Made by a program: the position numbers and the translations under genes. Shown here piece after piece: positions 36,062 through 48,662 of a stretch of DNA of 64,000 nucleotides (position 1 is its first letter; each line of letters opens with the position of its first letter). Source of the stretch: Drosophila pseudoobscura (Eukaryota; Arthropoda; Insecta; Diptera; Drosophilidae); assembly GCF_009870125.1 (NCBI RefSeq), contig NC_046683.1, forward strand, positions 9,796,001 through 9,860,000, read 5' to 3'. The notes under the pieces were generated by a model that saw nothing but the letters and a program-made list of their open reading frames with translations, did no database searches and had not been told where the DNA came from.

Positions 36062-39000
36062 GTAAGCGAAAATAATAGTTCAAGATTTTTAAATTTCAAT
36101 TTTATTCGGAATTGCATTTGAAAATATTCGGACACACAAACAGACAGACGGACAGGCACACACATACCTGCATATACATACATATGTACATACCTAGACA
36201 TAACCTCATTAAAGTTGTCGCTGTTGTTGTCCTCATTTATCCGGACTCTGAAGTTGAAGTTGGAGCCCCAGTCCCAGCCCCAGCCCCAGCCCCAGCCCGA
36301 GCCCAGCTCCAGCGAAGCTCAGTTCCAGCTTCAGCCCCGAACCGTCTTCGATTATTGAGCCGTTTGACTTTTTCTCAACATCGAACCACCACGAACGAAC
36401 GAACCTGTTGGTCCAAGTAGCAAAAAACAAAAAAAAAAAACAAAACAAAACTAAAAAAAAAAGAAAAGAAAAATGATAAAATATAAAAAAAAACACACAC
36501 AAAAAAAAGAGACATTGCCGCGGTGCTCTGGTCAGCCTCTAGAAATATGCGACTCTCCTCTGTCTTTGAGCTCTTTTTTTTTTGCTTTTCTTTCGGTTGC
36601 TCATTTTTTTGCGCCCGAAGAATACCCTAGAAGGAGCTCGAGGTAGCCTTGGCTCTGTTAATCAATATACATATCTCTAGATCGCTGTGATTATAGAAAC
36701 AAATATCGAAAAGCTGTGATAATATGTGTGTTGAAAACAGTGAATACCCCTAATGCAATGCTCCCCAAGAAAGGACTCCAAATGGCATGGGGACTGCCAT
36801 AGCATGAATGCCCTCAGGAGGTGATACCCTCGATGGTAGTGTATTTAACATTCCTTCATTTGTTCCTTGATTTTTCGTTAGCCCTGAACTTGCTGGCAGC
36901 CGTCTCTTGACTCTCAGATCTCAAGCCTCAATTCTGTTCGCTTCAGAGCTTCAGAGCAATTTTCGTTTTGGATTTGCCCCTGCCCTGCCCTGCCCTGCCC
37001 CGTTCCGCAGCTGCAAAAATTATTATTAGACTCTCTGCCGCATCATTATCGCCGCGCTTTAAATCTAATTTCTGACTCGGCCAACAATTTGCCACACGAT
37101 TTTGTTGTTGTATTTTTTAATATTATTTTCTTTGTTTCTCCGACTCCGAAAGGAATTGAAAGTGCGCGCGCATGCGCCGCAATTAAGGCCAAGTGCGAGC
37201 GCAAAAAAGCACAAAAACAAAAGCAACAAAAAAAAAAACAAAAGAGTACAAAAGTCATCTGGGAAGGAAAAACAAAACCAAAGTCCAAAACCAAAACAAA
37301 AACAAAAACAAAAACTAAAAAGTAATATAAAGCGGAGGCTGAAGGCTGCTGAAGTGGTCCGAGCGGATCGCTTGTCTGGGATTGTGGATTGCGGGCAGAA
37401 ATTCACTTTTTACGAGAGTACACTCTTTCTCCCGGGGGAGGTCTGTGGTGGCCAGGGGAGCGGAGCACCCCACATCGAGTGCCCGAAAAACCTGGTGAAA
37501 ATCCCCCCATACAGGTTATAAAGATTTATGATCACTTTTGATACTCCTCTCCGTGGGTCCGCTGGTCCGACGGTGTGTTTTGGCCTTTTTTATGTAGGTG
37601 AAGCTCAAGTGAAAGAAGATAAGGTGTTCCGTGTGTGGTGGATACTGGATAGTGGGACAGTGGCTGACTTCAACTTGACTTTGTCTTGTACTCGCACGAT
37701 AGATCCAGGTCATCATCATCATCCGAGTGGAGTGTGGAATGGAATGGAATGGAATGGAGTGGAGTGGCATGGTGTGGCAGCTTCGAGAACACTTCACTTC
37801 CATTCAGCATTCAGCTTCGGGTTTTGCCGATTTCTTCAAGGATAAGTGCCAAACGAATGATTTCTAATTAAAGAATCATTCTTTTGGGTCAATCATGGAT
37901 AATATTTCCATCATTTTGGGCTAGCAATCATCCAAGCCATCAAAATGTTCAATGGTTTATCGATGCCATTATACGATTCGTTCTCACCAAAGAACACATT
38001 ATTTGTGGAATGAGCTGCGGCGTCTAGCGATAATTATTTATTCAGACAAATAGTTAAGCACTTTATATGCAAACGCCGTAAATCACGTACATAAACGTTT
38101 GCTTAATTGCCGGCCCAGGCTCAAAGCAAGATAGTAGAAGACAAACAACTGAACATGTTCAATTAAGACTTGTTTTACCTATTAATTAACCTAATCAGTT
38201 CAGTGCGGAACCTTTTCCAACGAGCAATACATAGATATTGTAGATCGGAATGCTAAAAGTGCTCTAAAAGTTCTATAGCCATGAATTGGCCTTCGATTGA
38301 CATTTAATCGGATTGAACCCAAAGCGTAGAGCTTAGTCCTTTGAAGGGGACGCACAGCCCATGCAAATCGGTACAGTAGTCCCAGTCCTCCTCCACGTTC
38401 CATTCCATTAGTTCCCGTCTTGGAGAACGAACTCCAATCTCCATCCCATTAGGCATTCCGTTTCATTCTGTTCCATTAAGTGGTTTTGTTCCGTCGCTTA
38501 TCATACGAGCATTGCATTTAATTACACCATCCGTATGGGTCGCCGCCGTATTTTCCCACCATTTCCCCCCCCCACACACACAGAGATACTCGTATCTCGC
38601 ACGAGTATCTATCTATGCAGCTACAGCTGGCAAAAAACAATTACCAGGAGACGCCAAAGATAACTCTCATTAATAGTATTTTTAATTTTAACGGCACATA
38701 CGAGCACTCGTACCAGTGGAGAGGTGGATGGAGTTGCTATTCGCTATTCATGAGTGTAAAAACGGGTTAAGCACAACAAATACACCCACATACACATTCA
38801 CAAGACAATTCCAATTCCAATTCCATTCCAATCCAAGACCATCCATCCATCCATCCGTCCATCCATTCATCTATATATCTTTGAAGTGCCTCTGAACTGT
38901 TGATGAATGCGGGTTGTACAGCAGATAGTTTTTGTTTTTGTTTATGTATCTCAAAGAATGGTTATTTGGAGCTGTATCTCTCGATCCGTCCATTCATATG

Positions 39001-40625
39001 CTCCATATTCGGCATAGGCCCAAAAATCCCATTGACCTTAAATTACAATGAATGAATTGCCATTGTCTCAGGGCTTTCGGCTTTCGGCTTTCGGCTTTTT
39101 GGATTTTCGACTTCGGCGTTGGCGTAATGTTTCAAAATTCTTGAATATTTGTTAGCCAGCATTTTGTCTATTTACCGAATTTGGCAGACAACAGAAAACT
39201 AAAACAAACAGGCAGAGAAAAAGAGACGGAGAGAAGGGGAGGTGTTGTGGGGAGAGGCATTGCGATGATAATGACAGTCGGATTCATGCAAATCGAGAGG
39301 TCTCGCTCAATTAAGCGATGGATCAGCGCAGGTCGAGCTTCAATATCCGGACCAACACAAAAACAACTAAAAACCTGCAATGTTGCTCGACATTTAGATA
39401 CCCTAGATAGCTCTCATTGGAGGACGCAAAACGGAAAGAAACATCCCATTCCCGTATAGTCTTAATACGCTCGTCTGCAAGAAAGGGTATTCCAAACGGT
39501 TGGGGCAGCAATTACAAATGCAGAGCAGGCTATGCCACATGCCACATGCAAGCTTTCACTGATCCGATCCATCGAAGCACAACGGGGCAACGGGACTACG
39601 GGGCAGAGCTGGCCAGCCAGGTAGCCAGTCAGCCAGTCAGCCAGCTGTTAGATCTGACCGAATCCTAGCCAAAAGATCAGCCACAAACCGTGGGCGAACT
39701 TTCCCACGTCCACACACATCGATGGGGGGCTACCATTCCCATGCCCGAGCCCGGGCCCGAGCCCGGGCCCAAGCCCAAGCCAAAGCCCATTCCCCCCATT
39801 AGTCACGCTCCACCGTTTTGTTGGATCTGACAATAGAATGAACTGCAAAACAAATTCAATATTTAACTGTGGCAAATAGTAGGTACCCGTGTACTTTGCT
39901 CCATGGATGTTGCAACATCAGCAGAAAAATCAGAAATCACAAATCACAAATCTGACGAAAAATATGCCATCTCCATGGCCATCCAGCCATTGCCAGCCCC
40001 AAGGGCCCAAAATAATGTGGGAATGGAGAATGGTGGCCTTATAAGGGAAGGAATGACCAGGTTCCAGTACTGCCGCTAACCAGTCCCGCCCAAGTCTCCA
40101 AGGAGTTCCAGTTCCAGTCGCCGGTCCCAAGTGGATTCTTGGGCACCACCGAAAACAGTTCCCATCACAAAATGTTCTGGCTGTCAGGTTGCTGGTTGCT
40201 CCTACGAACAGTGCGACTGCACCTTTCACTCACTCACTGATGGCCGTCGCCGCCGCCGGAAGGGGGATTGGCTCTCCAGACACCAGACAGATCGGAGTGG
40301 AGGAGTGTTTGAGCTTCATAAATATCGAATGTGTTTTTCGAGTGTCGAGACTCTGTTGAACGTTGAGTATTTTGAGTGTGGGGGCTTAAAAACTAAGTTT
40401 AGAATGATTTTTATGGCCAACGAAATGTCTGACGAAATCGCAGTCAACTTTAAAGATTTCCTTCAACTATTGTGGCTTAGATATTCCGTATTGTATAGCC
40501 GTTTCCTTAGGGAAGAGAGTACTCACTCTTATAGGCATAGCTATTCCGTATCTTGTTACATTCCATTCGTTTCTAATTGTTCCATTAAATCCATTTTTAG
40601 GAATAAAATGCGTTCCATTCATTTT
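36062..40625. other. Gene-poor region, simple repeats
   Basis: No gene is recognised. There is a C-rich CCCCAG/CCCAGC tract at about 36262-36312, A-rich stretches near 36420-36500 and 37200-37320, GGAAT repeats at about 37735-37760, CATC repeats near 38840-38870, and a palindromic CCCGGGC/GAGCCC tract at about 39745-39790. All longer ORFs here lack domain support. Confidence 0.5.
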
Positions 40626-41288
40626 TATACCCGATACTCAAAATGGTTTTAGGGGTATATTAGATTTGTGGTAAAAGTGGATGTGTGTAACGTCCAGAAG
40701 GAATCGTTTCCGACCCCATAAAGTATATATATTCTTGATCAGCATCAATAGCCGAGTCGATTGAGCCATGTCTGTCTGTCCGTCTGTCCGTCCGTCCGTC
40801 TGTCCGTCTGTCCGTCCCCTTCAGCGCCTAATGCTCAAAGACTATAAGAGCTAGAGCAACGATGTTTTGGATCCAGACTTCTGTGATATGTCACTGCTCC
40901 AAAAATATTTCAAAATTTTGCCACACCCCCTTCCGCCCCCGCAAAGGATGCGAATCTGGGGATATTCACAAATCTCAGAGTGTATTAAGGCTAGAGAAAC
41001 CAAATTTAGTGTCCGTACTCCTGTTAGATCTCACTATAAAACGTATATCTCAAAATTTCGCCCCACCCCCTTCCGCCCCCACAAAGGACGAAAATCTGTT
41101 GCATCCACAATATTGCACATTCGAGAAAACTAAAAACGCAGAATCATAAATAAAGACCATATCTATCAGGTCGCTGCATCTGCATCAGATCGGATCATTT
41201 TTATAGCCAAAGGAAACAAATCAATTTGCAGTGGCTACGCAGCGCCCGACGTCACGCGCAGACTGATTTTCTGTCTCTCTCGCACGCA
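40626..41288 (-). mobile_element. DINE-1-like element, truncated copy flanking the minisatellite
   Basis: In reverse orientation relative to the copy at 3789. It starts with ATACCCGATACTC, contains CGTTTCCGACCCCATAAAG, TTGATCAGCATCAATAGCCGAGTCG and TGTCCGTC repeats, then the block with CCCCACCCCCTTCCGCCCCC, and stops inside the conserved CTGTCTCTCTCGCACG segment at about 41285. The rest of the element (TTAATATTAGCGGCG to the terminal stem-loop) is missing and is replaced by the 39-bp array. Confidence 0.85.
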
Positions 41289-43189
41289 CAATTATAATAA
41301 CAATTATTCAAAAAAATCAAAAATAACAATTATAATAACAATTATTAAATCAAGAATAACAGTTATAATAACAATTATTCAATAAAAATCAAGAATAACA
41401 ATTATAATAACAATTATAATAACGATTATTCAATAAAAATCAAGAATAACAATTATAATAACGATTATTCAATAAAAATCAAGAATAACAATTATAATAA
41501 CGATTATTCAATAAAAATCAAGAATAACAATTATTCAAAAAAATCAAGAATAACAGTTATAATAACAATTATTCAATAAAAATCAAGTATAACAGTTATA
41601 ATAACAATTATTTAAAAAAATCAAAAATAACAATTATAACAATTATTCAATAAAAATCAAGAATAACAGTTATAATAACAATTATTCAATAAAAATCAAG
41701 AATAACAATTATAATAACAATTATTCAATAAAAATCAAGAATAACAGTTATAATAACAATTATTCAAAAAAATCAAGAATAACAATTATAACAATTATTC
41801 AATAAAAATCAAGAATAACAGTTATAATAACAATTATTCAATAAAAATCAAGAATAACAATTATAATAACAATTATTTAAAAAAATCAAAAATAACAATT
41901 ATAACAATTATTCAATAAAAATCAAGAATAACTGTTATAATAACAATTATTCAATAAAAATCAAGAATAACAATTATAATAACAATTATTCAAAAAAATC
42001 AAAAATAACAATTATAATAACAATTATTAAATCAAGAATAACAGTTATAATAACAATTATTCAATAAAAATCAAGAATAACAATTATAATAACGATTATT
42101 CAATAAAAATCAAGAATAACAATTATAATAACGATTATTCAATAAAAATCAAGAATAACAATTATAATAACGATTATTCAATAAAAATCAAGAATAACAA
42201 TTATTCAAAAAAATCAAGAATAACAGTTATAATAACAATTATTCAATAAAAATCAAGTATAACAGTTATAATAACAATTATTCAATAAAAATCAAGAATA
42301 ACAGTTATAATAACAATTATTCAATAAAAATCAAGAATAACAGTTATAATAACAATTATTCAATAAAAATCAAGAATAACAATTATAATAACAATTATTC
42401 AAAAAAATCAAAAATAACAGTTATAATAACGATTATTCAATAAAAAACAAAAATAACAATTATAATAACGATTATTCAATAAAAATCAAGAATAACAATT
42501 ATAATAACAATTATAATAACGATTATTCAATAAAAATCAAGAATAACAATTATAATAACAATTATTCAATAAAAATCAAGAATAACAATTATAATAACAA
42601 TTATTCAATAAAAATCAAGAATAACAATTATAATAACAATTATAATAACGATTATTCAATAAAAATCAAGAATAACAATTATAATAATGATTATTCAATA
42701 AAAATCAAGAATAACAATTATAATAAAAATTATAATAACGATTATTCAATAAAAATCAAGAATAACAATTATAATAACGATTATTCAATAATAATCAAGA
42801 ATAAAAATTATAATAACGATTATTCAATAAAAATCAAGAATAACAATTATAATAACGATTATTCAATAAAAATCAAGAATAACAATTATAATAACGATTA
42901 TTCAATAAAAATCAAGAATAACAATTATAATAACGATTATTCAATAAAAATCAAGAATAACAATTATAATAACGATTATTCAATAAAAATCAAGAATAAC
43001 AATTATAATAACGATTATTCAATAAAAATCAAGAATAACAATTATAATAACAATTATAAAAACAATTATTCAATAAAAATCAAGAATAATAGTTATAATA
43101 ACAATTATTCAAAAAAATCAAGAATAACAATTATAATAACAATTATTCAATAAAAATCAAAAATAATAATTATTCAATAAAAATCAAGA
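41289..43189. repeat. 1.9-kb AT-rich minisatellite, 39-bp unit with higher-order structure
   Basis: The consensus unit is a 39-bp string. It consists of AATAACAATTATAATAAC, then RATTATTCAATAAAAATCAAG. It is present in roughly 48 copies, many perfect (for example 42800-43030 in strict 39-bp steps). Variants include units with CAGTTATAATAAC, with a short AAAAAAATCA spacer, or with the deletion junction ATTATTAAATCAAG. That rare junction and its neighbours occur at 41341 and again at 42023, 682 bp apart, so part of the array was duplicated as a block. There is no coding potential. Confidence 0.92.
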
Positions 43190-43798
43190 TACTTAAAATG
43201 AGTGTAGGCGTACATACATATATTAGATTTGTGATGAAAATGGAGGTGTGTAACGTCCAGAGGGATAAAGTATATACATATATTCTTGATCAGCATCAAT
43301 AGCCGAGTCGATTGAACCCCGTCTGTCTGTCCGTCCCTATAAGCGCCTAGGGCTCAAAGATTATAAGAGCTAGAGCAACGACATTTTGTATCCAGACTTC
43401 TGTAATATGTCACTATTACACATACATTTCAAAATTTCGCCCCACAGGAGGCGGAAGGGACCTCCACAAAGGACGAAAAAATGTGGCATCCACAATATTG
43501 AAGATTCCAGAAAACTAAAAACGCGCAATCATAGAGAATGACCAGATTGCTATCAGATTGCTGAATCTGGTTCTGATTGGATCATTTTTATAGCCAAAAG
43601 GAACAAATCAATTTTCAGTGGCTACGCAGCGCCCGACGACATGTTCATACTGATTTTCTGTCTCTCTCGCACGAACTCTTTGTCGTGCCGTTTAATATTA
43701 GCGGCGTCTGCCGGAGAAGAGCCATACTGACTAAGTATCGGGTATAAATGTAGAGTTGCGGTGTCCGCAGCAACTCACAACGTTCCCCCTCGTTTTTG
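43190..43798 (-). mobile_element. DINE-1-like element, near-complete copy
   Basis: Same orientation as the copy at 40626. It runs from a degraded GATACTTAAAATGAGT end through TTGATCAGCATCAATAGCCGAGTCG, GTGGCTACGCAGCGCCCGACG, CTCTTTGTCGTGCCGTTTAATATTAG and GTATCGGGTATA to the terminal stem-loop GTTGCGGTGTCCGCAGCAAC. Together with 40626-41288 it brackets the minisatellite as direct repeats. Confidence 0.85.
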
Positions 43799-46023
43799 AT
43801 TCATTTCACTCGTTCTACTCTTTAATTTCCCATTTTACTCCATTCCAGTCCTTATGATTGTTCCATTCCATCCGTTCCACGCCTTTGTTCCGTCCCATTA
43901 GTTTCAATCTCCGTCCGCCTAAAGAAAAGTATGACGAAATCGCAATCAAGCAGTCAACAAAAAGATTTCCTGCTCTTAGGCACCGCCTCAAGGTCGAACC
44001 CCTACCCACCCCACCGAATCGATGGATCGATCCATTTGTCTAATATTTCGATAAACTTTCGAAGGGGGTTTCCTCATGGCTGTTGCCTCATTCCCCCCGC
44101 CCCTACCTCCAATCCCCAATAAAACCATCCATAAACCCATGAATGCATGACGCTGGCAACGCCTGACGTCACAGTTGAATGCAACGCGCTCTGACCTTTT
44201 GCAATCTCATTCCGCTTCGAGCCGCCGATGCCTGGATGCATGATGCAAAACGAAAGTGAAACACAAAAGAAAGAAACGAAAACAGAGCGAGAGAGGGAGA
44301 GGGAGAGAAGCAGAGGGGGAGGGAGAGAAAAATGAATATGATTTCAAAATCGAAACCTGAAATGCATTTGCGTCTTAAATGAAAAACTAACAGCTTTTGC
44401 TAAGCAATAAATTTAAAAAAAAAAAAAAAAGGAAAATAAATAGAGAAAAAATCATAATAATAGCAAAAGAAAAGAAAAGTTTTCAGTCTTTCGTCACGCT
44501 TATAAAATATTGAATGGTGTTGCTGTTGAACGCGTCTCTGCCACAGCAAATGCGCCATGGCCCAAAACTCCAAAAAAAAAGAAATATAAACAGATACTAC
44601 CCCTTCCTCACTGTCTCTCTCTCACTCTATCTCTCTCTCACTCTCTGGCGGAGTCTCTCTGTTCGATTCCGTTTCCAGCTTCGATTGCAATTATCTCTCT
44701 TCGCTTCGCTCCACTGTCTACTCCGTTGTCTACTTCGTAAATGAATTCAATTAAAAATTCACAATCAACAATAAATAACCGAAAGCTCAGCGCCCAAGCG
44801 CCCAAGTCGTACGCTTCGTTCCGACATTTGAGATATTCGAGCATTCGAATGCAAACAGGCAAAAACGTTCAACAAAAACTATAAACCAAACACAAATCGC
44901 AGGCAACAAATGGAACGGAATGGAATGGTATGGAATGAAAAGCGCGTTGCACAGTGGCTTGAGATTTTTTGCAATCATCGAAGGGCGATATCTGCAAAGA
45001 TTCCATGAAAATGTAGAAGAAAACACAGCTTCAAGATGCTATTTTGACACACTTGATGTATGAACAATTTTCCTAAAGGCATTAAATTTATTGCATTTGT
45101 TGCATTTATTATTATAATATTTTATATAAATTATATAAAACACTGGGAAGTCCTTGTTCAGTCTATATTAATTTTTTTTTAATTACTTACAAATGGTTAC
45201 ATTTTTAATAACAACTTTACTTATTTAAAAACAAAATGCACAACGTTTCAATGATGCATGTGTCATGCGGCAGCTCCCATCGGTTGGGTATATGTGCCAT
45301 TGTGCGTGTTTTAGATACAGATACTGTGGGGTCAAGCGGTTGGTTTCATTTGATAAGAAAAGCTAAAGAGGTGGCATTCCGATAAGAAAAACACACTTAA
45401 GAGGGGGGTTATGTTGGATTGGAGCCCCCGTTCTTGGGAGGGAAACTTTCTGGGCTAATCGCCAACTTTGATCAGACTTTTGTTGTGCCACTTTCAATTT
45501 GTAGGTTCTTTTTCGTATCTTGTTCTTCCTTTCCTTATGAGAGTCCCTAGTCTCAGTCTTGCCTTTGGGAGGAGGTGGACTCCGTATCTTATCGCTAACT
45601 CCACGAGTCTCTGTATCTTTTGCATCGAACCACTGTGCAGCGTGCGAGTGGCTAGCTGGCTGACTGGCTGGCCGTCAGTACGAGTATGCATATAAAATCT
45701 TTGCCAACTGGCGAGCGTGGGAAAAAGGCATTGGCTAATAATCCCGCAGCCGTTCAGCGGTTTTGACTGGGCCCCAGCGACGATGACGATATGCAACGCA
45801 CACAGAGATTACTCATACGCCGCGTGGCACAGACTCCCTCCCGCTCAATGGACCGCTCTTTGGATCTATGGATCGTCGGTGTTCTTTAGGGTCACTCACA
45901 CTCTGTTTTCTTTTCGATGCGGATCTTCTGTTGTTATTATTATTTCTGGACCCGCCTTCAAACCGCAAACAACAAAAAAAGATACTTTCATTCATAGAAA
46001 CTTTCAAACACACAAAAAACGGG
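43799..46023. other. Gene-poor region with GA-rich tract and CRE
   Basis: No gene is recognised. A palindromic TGACGTCA lies at 44164-44171, next to TGGCAACGCC. A GA-rich tract (GAGAGAGGGAGAGGGAGAG) lies at about 44286-44330 and a CT-rich tract at about 44610-44660. Both are potential GAGA-factor/CLAMP sites. ORFs are unsupported. Confidence 0.45.
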
Positions 46024-46297
46024 ATGGAACGCTGTGAGTTGCTGCTGCGACCGCAGCTCTACATTTATACCCGATACTTAGTCAGACAGAAAACGTGTCT
46101 GAACGTGACACTAGGCGCTCATAGGGACGGACAGACGGACGACCAGACAGACATGGCTCAATCGACTCGGCTATTGATGCTGATCAAGAATATATATACT
46201 TTATGGGGTCGGAAACGCTTCCTTCTGGACGTTACACACATCCACTTTCACCACAAATCTAATATACCCCTAAAACCATTTTGAGTATCGGGTATAA
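46024..46297 (+). mobile_element. DINE-1-like element, internally deleted copy
   Basis: Begins TGGAACGCTGTGAGTTGCTG with the terminal stem-loop, then ATACCCGATACTTAGTCAG. It jumps directly to the GACGGACAGACG repeat and the CGACTCGGCTATTGATGCTG core, and ends GAGTATCGGGTATAA. It is about 270 bp, against 1.15 kb for the longest copy. Confidence 0.85.
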
Positions 46298-48647
46298 AAA
46301 CTCGTAAAAAAGCCCAAAGCTTTGACCATCAAGAACTGGCCGTAAGCCGAATAGAAGAAACAGGTTTCCATTCCACAAAAGAGGGGTTTTTCGGTCGTTT
46401 TGGCTCATAATTTTCGCTGGTATACAGATACATTGCAGATGCAGATACAGATTTCTGCAGCTAAAAATCTAACAGTTAGCCGCTAATGTGATTTGTGAAT
46501 GTGTTGCCACAGTGCGGTGTGCCTCTTGCGGAGGGGAGTGCTGCATGAGAGAGTGTTTCGCAAGTCCGAAGTAAATAAATTACATTGGCAGTTTAACGAC
46601 GTTGTGCGACGGTCGGACGGACGGACGGACGGACGGTCTGTCGGTCGGTTTCTCGGTTGGAAATTGTCGCCGATTGTCGGCTTTTGTTTGAGCTCTCGCG
46701 GCACTCGCGTGGTGGGGCATGGGGCATGGAAAATGAATAGATTGCTGGCCATTTAACAGGCCAATAGATACGGATACAAAGCAGGCATCCAGCCATCCAG
46801 TCGATACAATGGAACCACACAACCTGCTGTCTGCTGTCGTCTGTCGTCTGCCGTTCGGATGGGCTTCAATGGTTTGCTTCGTGATTGACAGTTATCTAAC
46901 CGTTTTGACTCTTAATACAAGTGTTTAACAGTTAGCAACTCGTACTAGTGGCAGTCCAGGAAACACACATATCGATCTATGTATCTAACTATCTGTACGA
47001 TACTTTTTACAGGCGGGTGGGGTATCGTATCTACTGGTAAGTGGAGCAACACGGCAAATGGAACCTGTTCGACCACTGATAAAACGCAATCTGAGGTGGT
47101 GTTCGATTGGAGAACACAGGAAATACAACACACAACCAATGTATCTGTTGCTTAGTATCTGTATCTTGCGTATGCGCTCTGATTTCCTTAGGGTCCATCT
47201 ATACCTTCCGCCAAAGAATGGAGGAACTGTTAATGGAATGATGCCTTCACCTCCTAGAGGTTTTTGTAGCTCTCAAAGAAAATATAATTCTTAGTTTTCT
47301 TCTGCAGTATTTTCGAAAAATTTAACCCTTTTGAAAGTTTTTTGCAGGGTTCATAGTTCCATTTGCAACCATTCTAACCATTCCATTCCATTAAAACACA
47401 ATAAAAATAAAACTCTAGAAGTGAGAAATTTGGTCAAATAAAAAATGTCATCATGAAATTGAAGCTGAAACACTTGCACCCAGGCTCTAATGCCTTACCC
47501 AATTGCAAGCTTTGCTAAAAAAATACACTAGCCAACCCATTAAACCCTCGGCCGGGTCACGCACTTGACCTTAACCCTAATCGTTTGGCAATCTGTGATC
47601 AGGAGATCAGTAGATGAGGGCCCCCGAGCAAGATCGGAGAGCACCGAAGAGCAGCGTAGAGCAGATCTGGGGCTAAAGAGAAAAACCTGTTGCCAGAGGA
47701 AGAACCTTACAGTGGAGTGCCCCGAAACGATGGTCTCAATAAACCGCGCCAGAGCTGAGACGAGTTCCAGTCCGCGAGTGGAGTCCGCGAGTCGATGGAC
47801 AGATGGAAATAGTTGTAAAAATATGGGTCGTGCGACAAGAAATGAGAAAGTGCCAGAGTGCCAGCGCCAGTGCCAGTGCCCGCCGATGTCTATGGCAAAG
47901 CGGTATACACCGTTAAGAGCATAAGACTTTGGGCTTGGCTTAGAAGATCGAATCGAATCTGCGGCTAATGGCAGCGGGGGGTAGCTGGCAGCCAAGGCAG
48001 ATGGCAGACCACCAAACGAGAGAGACCATCATCATTCGAGCATTCAGGCATTCGCGATGCTAGCGAAGAGCGTGCGAAAATGGAACGATGGCGAAACGTT
48101 GGAAAGACCACTCCACGCTCTGTCTAGAAAGAGCTCTCTGCAGGTCCGTCTAGATCCTTATTGGAGAAGACTCCGGAACAGGTTGCTGCTTCATTTGTCG
48201 ATAAATGGTGCCTTCTATGTATTTATTTGTATGCTTCAAGCTCTCATTTCCCAAAACGGAGTCTCGCAAGGTCATGAAATAGTTTACAAATGGGAGAACA
48301 CTTAAAACAGAAGGTCAACCAAGGTGAAGGTACCTTTTAATAGTGTTTAAGCAGAGTTAAGGATAACGTAGGAAAATTGAGATGCAGGCTAGGCAGGTGC
48401 AGATTGAATCATGGAGAATGCATCATAGATGGCCCAAAAAGAGACGAAAAGGTGTCCCCAACTACACGATGCATTCGATTGAAGAAAGAAAACAATATCT
48501 CAATAGAAAGAGAGACTTTGAAATCATAAGACATACACATATACATACTTTCAATACTGGTGACCCCGACAGAATGATTCTTTCGACTATTCCCATCGAA
48601 TACTGCCTTCATACTACATAACTCTCTCTATTTATACCCTTTTCCAG
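46298..48647. other. Gene-poor region upstream of the coiled-coil gene
   Basis: No gene is recognised. Simple repeats include GGAC/GGTC near 46612-46650. It ends in a typical acceptor tract (TATTTATACCCTTTTCCAG) immediately before the first coding exon at 48648, so at least the right part is intron sequence. Confidence 0.5.
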
Positions 48648-48662
48648 CTCTCGATCATCAGC

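Noticed and set aside
40131-40652. 173-codon open frame with a Cys-rich start and basic stretch
   Set aside because: It begins at a GTG, has no recognisable domain, and its end runs into a DINE-1-like element, so it is a chance ORF.
41289-43189. A CRISPR-like array of regularly spaced repeats
   Set aside because: Units are contiguous without unique spacers and the genome is an insect's. It is a minisatellite.
47565-47995. Overlapping ORFs of 119 and 151 codons on opposite strands
   Set aside because: Both are low in domain evidence and mirror each other's codons. Neither shows family motifs, so chance openness of GC-richer sequence is likelier.
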